A stretch of 64,000 nucleotides of DNA from Annulohypoxylon bovei var. microspora (Eukaryota > Ascomycota > Sordariomycetes > Xylariales > Hypoxylaceae): contig MU405224.1 in NCBI GenBank assembly GCA_022836615.1, positions 332,615-396,614 on the forward strand, given 5' to 3'. The notes under the pieces were generated by a model. That model saw only the letters and a program-made list of their open reading frames with translations. It made no database searches and was not told where the DNA came from. Numbering within the stretch: the first letter of the stretch is position 1; each line of letters starts with the position of its first letter. Made by a program: the position numbers and the translations under genes. Below are positions 57,993 through 64,000 of the stretch, in pieces.

Positions 57993-58337
57993 TTATTCCC
58001 ATTTAAAAAAAACCCCTTTTTTCGTTAAAGTGGTTAAAAAGGTAATTAATTTATTAAATCCTTTAATAAACGTTTTATAAAAGTTCGTAAACCTTAAAAA
58101 GTTATAAATTCCCCGTACGTTCGTAAATAATTCCCACTTTTTAATAATTATAACTTTATTAAAATTTACCTTAATCTTTTTTCTTACCGTAACGATAAAA
58201 CTTAAATATTTAATTTCCTTTATAATAAAAAAGCATTTAAAAAGGTTTAACTTTAAACCAACATTATTAAAGTGTTTTAATACCGTTTTAACTTTATTTA
58301 TATAATTTTTATAAAACCCGTTTAAATAAATTACCAC
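57993..58337 (-). pseudogene. Reverse-transcriptase relic of element 2
   Basis: 114 residues in frame: it begins just after the catalytic YxDD region and reads VKTVLKHFNNVGLKLNLFKC, IKYLSFIVT, NVRGIYNFLRFTNFYKTFI and LTKKGVFFKWE, the C-terminal part of a Ty3/gypsy RT. The upstream catalytic part is interrupted by stops. Confidence 0.88.
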
Positions 58338-59689
58338 GTCATTTACGTATATTAAATAATAATTATTTAAAAAGTCGAATAAAGTTTTATTAATATAACG
58401 TTAAAACGCCGTTAACGCCCCACATAGCTTAAAAGGTATAATTAACCATTTAAAAGCCCCGAATCGGATGCGAAAAACGGTCTTTTATTTATCCCCTTTT
58501 TTTATTCGTAACTTGTAAAATACGGCTTTAACATTAACCTTAATTAACCATTTAACCTTACAAAAAGATCGTAAGGTTTCCTTAATTAATAATAACGGGT
58601 AACGATCGCGTGCCGAAATAACGTTAAAAGCTTTATAATTCACATAAAATTAAAAGCCGCTTTTTAATTTTTTTACGAATAATATTAATGCCTTTCTTAA
58701 TAAATTATTAACTTTAATCCACCCCTTATTTAATAAACTTATCAAGGTTTTTCATAACACCAAAAACTCTTTTCTTAACATACCATACAAAGACCCCTAT
58801 AAAACCTCTTTTTCTTTACTTTAATCGTTTTTTTATAAGTTAACTTCAATGTTTAACCTTAGCTTTAATAATAATAACGTTATACTTTCGTCGTTTAAGA
58901 AATCTCCGACTTAATTTTTTAATTCATTAAGTAACATCTTTCGGATTTAATTAATTATAAACCTTTTTTTTTTTTTTAATACGATGTTAATATTTCGTAT
59001 AATAACATTAAAAACTTGAACGTCTTCGCCGTTTTTTTTATATTAGCGTTTTTTTTCTTAAGCCACGAATGTTAAGAACATATTTTTTATTACATGTTTA
59101 ACCTCCTTGGTTTATAAGCACTTTATTTTAACGTTGTAAGGTGTTTAAGTAATATTTTAACCCTTTTTATATATTATTAAACCATGTTTTTTTAAACTTA
59201 TTTTAATCGACCTTTTTTTTACCTTATAAATAACGTCGTTCCATTCCATCCACGGTTTTTTTAATATTAAAAAGAACGCGAAATCCGAAATAACATAACT
59301 TTATATCCGTTCCTTCTTACCGTTTATGTCGATTTTCGTATATATAAGCGTATTAATTGTATAAAATTCCTTATCTTTGGTTAATTTTAATTCCTTTTTT
59401 TAGATAAATATGCGCGGTAATTTTACTTGTCGTATAAGTTTTTTATTAAATGTTAAATATATTAAATATTTTAAATTTATAAACGTATCGGTAAACTTTT
59501 ATCCGTTTAATAAAATTTCGATTAAGAAAAGGGTGGTATGCATTTTATTTAAAGCTTCCTTAATATTTATAGGTCTTAATATTAACCTTTGGGCGCGACT
59601 TTGCTTAGAGGTTACTCGTTTTCCGAACACTCTAATAATTCGTAATCATTCCTGGCATTTCGATCACTTTAGGCTTCCATAGTAACCAC

Positions 59690-60330
59690 TTGTAGCGTAC
59701 CGTTTCCGTTGCCGCGGTCCGGCCGGGGTGCGGCTCGAAACGACGGGCAGGCCATTGTAAAATGCCTTATCTTCATGCAGCAGGCACACTTGCCTTCCCT
59801 CCTAAGTTTCCTAAACTTTTAGTTTAACTTCTATTGTACCTTTGGTAGGTTACTATCACTTTGGCGCGAGCCACTTACCTAACCCATCGCTGCAACTATC
59901 GCGGCGGTTAAGGCTGTGTAGTTCACCCCACTCATAACCGTATCTCCGTCCCCGTCGAACTTTAATCCCTGTTCCTAGGTAACTACCATATTGGTAGGGT
60001 TGGCGACCTTCTAATCAAATGCTTTTTCGTACCAAGTAGTCGTAAAGCGGTTGCTTTTTTTTTTGTAATCCAATGCCCCTTCCACTTTAGCCGCTACGTC
60101 GCTGACCTTAGCCACCCACTTATCGTAATCCTTCCTATCCAACTTCTTAGCTATGAGAACGTTCCTTAGTTTGCTGTTCAGCCCCGCGTTAATGTAGCTG
60201 ATTTTGTTCTCCCCTTTCCAATGTAACCCGTCAATTAAGGCTAGCTTGTTTTCGAAATTAACAAAGAAATTGCCGAAATATTAGGAGGCATTTTAACGCA
60301 TCTTAGTTAGGTCTTGGTGGGTGGCTTGGA
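59690..60330 (-). pseudogene. Gag relic of element 2 with zinc knuckle
   Basis: Lightly mutated. The minus-strand translation reads NKISYINAGLNSKLRN, DYDKWVAKVSDVAAK, and further on an intact CCHC knuckle of form C-x2-C-x4-H-x4-C (CACCMKIRHFTMAC) near 59770. TAG/TAA stops sit where CAG/CAA codons are expected, and the frame shifts at least once. Confidence 0.8.
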
Positions 60331-60829
60331 TCGATTATTTATCCTCGAATTTCTTGATTAGAACTTAAATAAAAACTTGATTATTATATTACCCATCAGG
60401 CCTTTTCGTATTAAGCCATTGTGTTAAGTGCTGCCGTTTCCCAGCTGGGATTAAAGATATAATTTTCAAACATTTATTCTTCTCCGATTTAAGGTGTATT
60501 GTGTTTTCCGAAATAAAAAGATTTAATATAATTATATATATTAAGAAATCTTTCTGCTCGCTAATCCAAGTTAAACATTTATTCTTAATTAAAATTATTT
60601 CTTCGGTTTCATAAAACGAATTAAAGTTACTTAATAAGCTGATTATGGGGTTGCTAAGGAAGTTGTTAAGGAATTTATATGTATTTAAATCGTGTTAATA
60701 AAGGACGATAAATGTTATAAGGTTTTGGTCGTTTATTATTTAAAAAATATTTATGTACTAAGTTATCGTTTAACGTAATAAACACTTTTTCGAAAACTTT
60801 TATTAATTAAAAAATGATTAATAAAAATA

Positions 60830-61141
60830 TATAACGATTTTTATAAACAACGATAAACTTGTATTATATGGGGTTAAAAATAAAGTTATTTTCATTAATA
60901 AAAAAAAAAAGGAAAAATAATAATTTTTTATCTTTAAGGTTACGATATTTATGCTTAAAGGTGTGGATTAAGTTAATTAATGTGGAAACCCTTTTTATAC
61001 ATATTTTAATAATTTCCATAACTTATTTAAGGTTATTAATAATTTTATTATGAAAACCCACGCTTATTGCGTTTACAATTATAATGTAAGCTCGCATTAA
61101 TCTTTATTTTAATTAACTTTTTAGGTCTTCGACCCGTAACA
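60830..61141 (-). repeat. LTR of element 2, right copy (5' LTR)
   Basis: 312 bp, heavily AT-shifted relative to the left copy but co-linear with it. It starts TATAACGA (mutated TGTGACGG) and ends CCGTAACA. Confidence 0.92.
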
Positions 61142-61146
61142 AATAT
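61142..61146. repeat. Right target-site duplication (AATAT)
   Basis: Exact copy of 55467-55471. Confidence 0.75.
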
Positions 61147-64000
61147 ATATTTTTTAATATTTTTTATAATTTATTATAAAGTTATTAAATTTAAATTAAA
61201 TAATAAAAAATTATTTATATATAAAATTATAATAACGTTAATTTTTTTATTATAATAAATAATATTATTAAAATGTAAAAATTTAAAATTTAATTATTAT
61301 AAAAGTTTTTTATTTTTTTTTATTAAATTATATTTAATTATTTTAATTTATATAATAAATTTATTAATTTAATAATTTTATTAATAACGTAATTATATTT
61401 AACGATTTTTTTAAAATGTTTTTCGAAATATTTAAATAATATAAAAAAAATATTACGAATTAAAAACCTAGAAAATTAATTAAAATAAAAATTAACGTAA
61501 ATTTACATTATAATTATAAACGTAATAAATATAAATTTTTATAATAAAATTATTAATAATTTTAAATAAATCGTTAAAATTATTAAAATATATATAAAAA
61601 AAGTTTTTATATTAATTAATTTAATTTACATTTTTAAATATAAATATTATAACTTTAAAAACGAAAAAAAAAAAAATTTTTTATTAATAAAAATAACTTT
61701 ATTTTTAATTTTATATAATATAAATTTACCGTTATTTATAAAAATCGTTATATATTTTCATTAATTATTTTTTAATTAATAAAAATATTCGAAAAAACGT
61801 TTATCGCGTCGAATAATAATTTAATATATAAATATTTTTTAAATAATAAATAATTAAAACTTTATAATATTCATCGTTTTTTATTAATATAATTTAAATA
61901 TATATAAATTTTTTAATAATTTTTTTAATAATTTTATAATTAATTTATTAAATAACTTTAATTCGTTTTATAAAACCGAAAAAATAATTTTAATTAAAAA
62001 TAAATGTTTAATTTAAATTAATAAATAAAAAGATTTTTTAATATATATAATTATATTAATTTTTTTTATTTCGGAAAATTTAATATATTTCGAATTAAAA
62101 AAAATAAATGTTTAAAAATTATATTTTTATTTTTAATTAAAAAATAATAATATTTAATATAATAATTTAATATAAAAAAACTTAATAAAAAATATAATAA
62201 TTAAATTTTTATTTAAATTTTAATCGAAAAATTCGAAAATAAATAATCGATTTAAACCGTTTATATAACGGCGTTTAATTGCCGTTATTTTTAAGGTATA
62301 TTAATGGAGCGGTTAATTAATGTTTTAACCGTAAAGTTAATATATAAAAACTTTTTAAAAAAAATTATTTTATGGTTTTTTTTTTTAATTTTTTATTTTA
62401 AATATTTTCGTTAATAAAGTATATGGTTTTATTATTATATAAGTTTTATTTCGATTTAAGATTTATTTATTATAATATAATATTTAAAGTTATTTATTCG
62501 TTTTATTTTTTTAATTTAAAGGTTTATTTTTAAGATTTTTTTTTTAAATATATAAATGTTTATATATTAATTTAATTTTTTTTAAATTGCGATATGTTTA
62601 AAACTTTATTTTTGGTTTATATTTAATTTTTAAAAGCTTTTATTTTTTTAAATGAAATTCCTTATATTAATGGTTATAAAGCTTTGCTTTTATTTATAAT
62701 AAAATATTTTTTAATATTATTTATTTTATTATTAATTAACGATGGCATTTAAATTATTAAATAAAAGCTTTAATGAAAACATTAAATTATTTATTAATTA
62801 AGTTAATTAATTAAGATTTACTTTTATTTTTTTAATTATATAACTTTAAATTAATAAGTTTTCATTTATAATTAAAAAAAAATCTTTAATTTTAAAGGAA
62901 GTGTTAAAACCTTTAACGGCTTAAAAAACCATCCAATTAATTATTTAATAATAAGATTAAAAACTTGTTTTTCCTTTTAAAAAAAAAAAGAAAAAAAAAG
63001 CTCCGTTTATTAATAAATTTCTTAATTAAAGTAAATGTGTTTTTTAATCGAATTTATAACGAAGTTTTATTATTTTACCTTTAAAGCTTAATATAATAAA
63101 AGTAAATTTATTTTAAACCGTATTATCCATTATTTTAAATAAATTAATAATGTTAAAAGATTAATTATAAATCGTTTTTTTTTTTTATTCTTTTTATTCC
63201 CTTTTTTCTTTTTATTCCTTTTACTTTTCTTTATACCCTTTATTTTTTTACTTTAATTTGTGCGTTATAAAATTTAATTGTCTTTTTAATGGAATAAAAT
63301 AACGAACTTAAAAAATTAAATAATTTTTAACGTACCTTTAAAATATAATTAATAATTTTATTTTTATTTTTATTAAAGATTTATATTAAGGATTTATGTT
63401 TTTTATTAAATAACTTAAATTTTATATTTAAAAAATAAAAAGTAAATATAAGGAATAAGTTTTAAATTAATTAATAAGAATTTTTTAAGGAATATATTTA
63501 ATTTATATAATTTTATTTATTTATTAAAAGTAAAGTTAAATTAATTTTTTAATTTTTTTTTATTAAAAATAATATTAATTAATATATTAAAATTAAATAA
63601 ATATACGACTTATTAAAGTTATTATATAATAACTTTAATGTTAAAGCTTAAATTAAAAATAACTTTTATAAGTTTAATATATAATTAAACGAATAATTTT
63701 TTAAGTTTTACGTGTTTTTTATATCGTTAATAAATGAAAAGGGAATTTTAATATTTAAATGGAAAGAAAAATTAAATTATTAATTAATCGTTAATTTTTA
63801 CATTTAAACATTTTATTATTATTTAAATAAAAAAATAAAATTTATTAAGTTTAAAAATTTTTATTTAATATTAATTTAATAATGTGTTAAAATTATTTAA
63901 AAGAAAGTTAATTTTGTAATTTTTTAATTTTAACTTAAAATTAAAGTTATTTTTAATATTATAAAAATAATTTTTATTAATTTTATTATTTTTTACTTAT
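61147..64000. other. RIP-type AT-rich DNA right of element 2
   Basis: A/T-dominated to the window edge with no open frame or recognisable terminus. Some patches near 62860-63100 and 63180-63240 (purine and pyrimidine tracts) are slightly less altered. Probably further decayed repeats. Confidence 0.5.

Larger units (their letters stand above)
55472..61141 (-). mobile_element. RIP-damaged Ty3/gypsy chromovirus-type LTR retrotransposon, element 2
   Basis: A 5670-bp complete element with two 312-bp LTRs, imperfect inverted tips (TGTGACGG and CCGTAACA) and a 5-bp AATAT duplication. All protein relics lie on the minus strand, in the order gag with zinc knuckle, reverse transcriptase, RNase H, integrase, chromodomain. 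The C-terminal chromodomain places it in the chromovirus lineage. Damage is uneven: gag, the chromodomain and the left LTR are only lightly mutated, while most of pol and the right LTR are heavily AT-shifted. Confidence 0.92.

Overview
The window is nuclear DNA from a filamentous ascomycete (Pezizomycotina, probably a Sordariomycete). Evidence: short GT-AG introns with CTAAC/CTGAC-like branch sites, a WOPR regulator of the SGE1/RYP1/WOR1 type, a HET-domain protein, a secreted mucin-like wall protein, and LTR retrotransposons turned AT-rich by C-to-T and G-to-A changes, the mark of repeat-induced point mutation (RIP).

Layout. 1-377: 5' end of an SNTX/stonustoxin-N-domain-like gene running off the left edge. 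1880-9015: three minus-strand genes, MTO1 (mitochondrial tRNA modification), CRD1 (cardiolipin synthase) and SGE1 (WOPR regulator). 9016-14248: about 5 kb almost without genes upstream of SGE1, with one possible exon relic. 14253-19957: a complete but RIP-destroyed Ty3/gypsy element with 218-bp LTRs and a GAGA target duplication. 20116-26912: TDP1 (nine exons), an Edc1/PNRC-like decapping-activator candidate, RBX1 and a three-exon SPC1. 28928-33965: a CorA-type Mg transporter convergent with a HET-domain gene. 35510-42605: a six-exon secreted protein joining an HsbA-like head to a Ser/Thr repeat stalk and GPI-type tail, then a serine carboxypeptidase. 42968-50050: a DUR3-like urea/solute symporter with one in-frame TGA, a Xaa-Pro aminopeptidase with a possible mitochondrial extension, and a PHO80-like cyclin. 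About 52.6-64 kb: RIP heterochromatin, entered through a G-rich minisatellite and a GC-rich hairpin, containing a second complete gypsy element (55472-61141, 312-bp LTRs, AATAT duplication, chromodomain).

Most genes are single-copy housekeeping genes with no shared pathway. Weak themes are mitochondrial function (MTO1, CRD1, perhaps the aminopeptidase) and nitrogen or secreted-protein use (carboxypeptidase, symporter, aminopeptidase, SPC1). Exon models were built by hand from splice signals, reading phase and remembered family conservation. No database search was run. The items most worth checking are the HsbA-like/mucin fusion, the symporter TGA, the partial SNTX-like gene, the dual start of the aminopeptidase, and the uneven RIP in the two retroelements.
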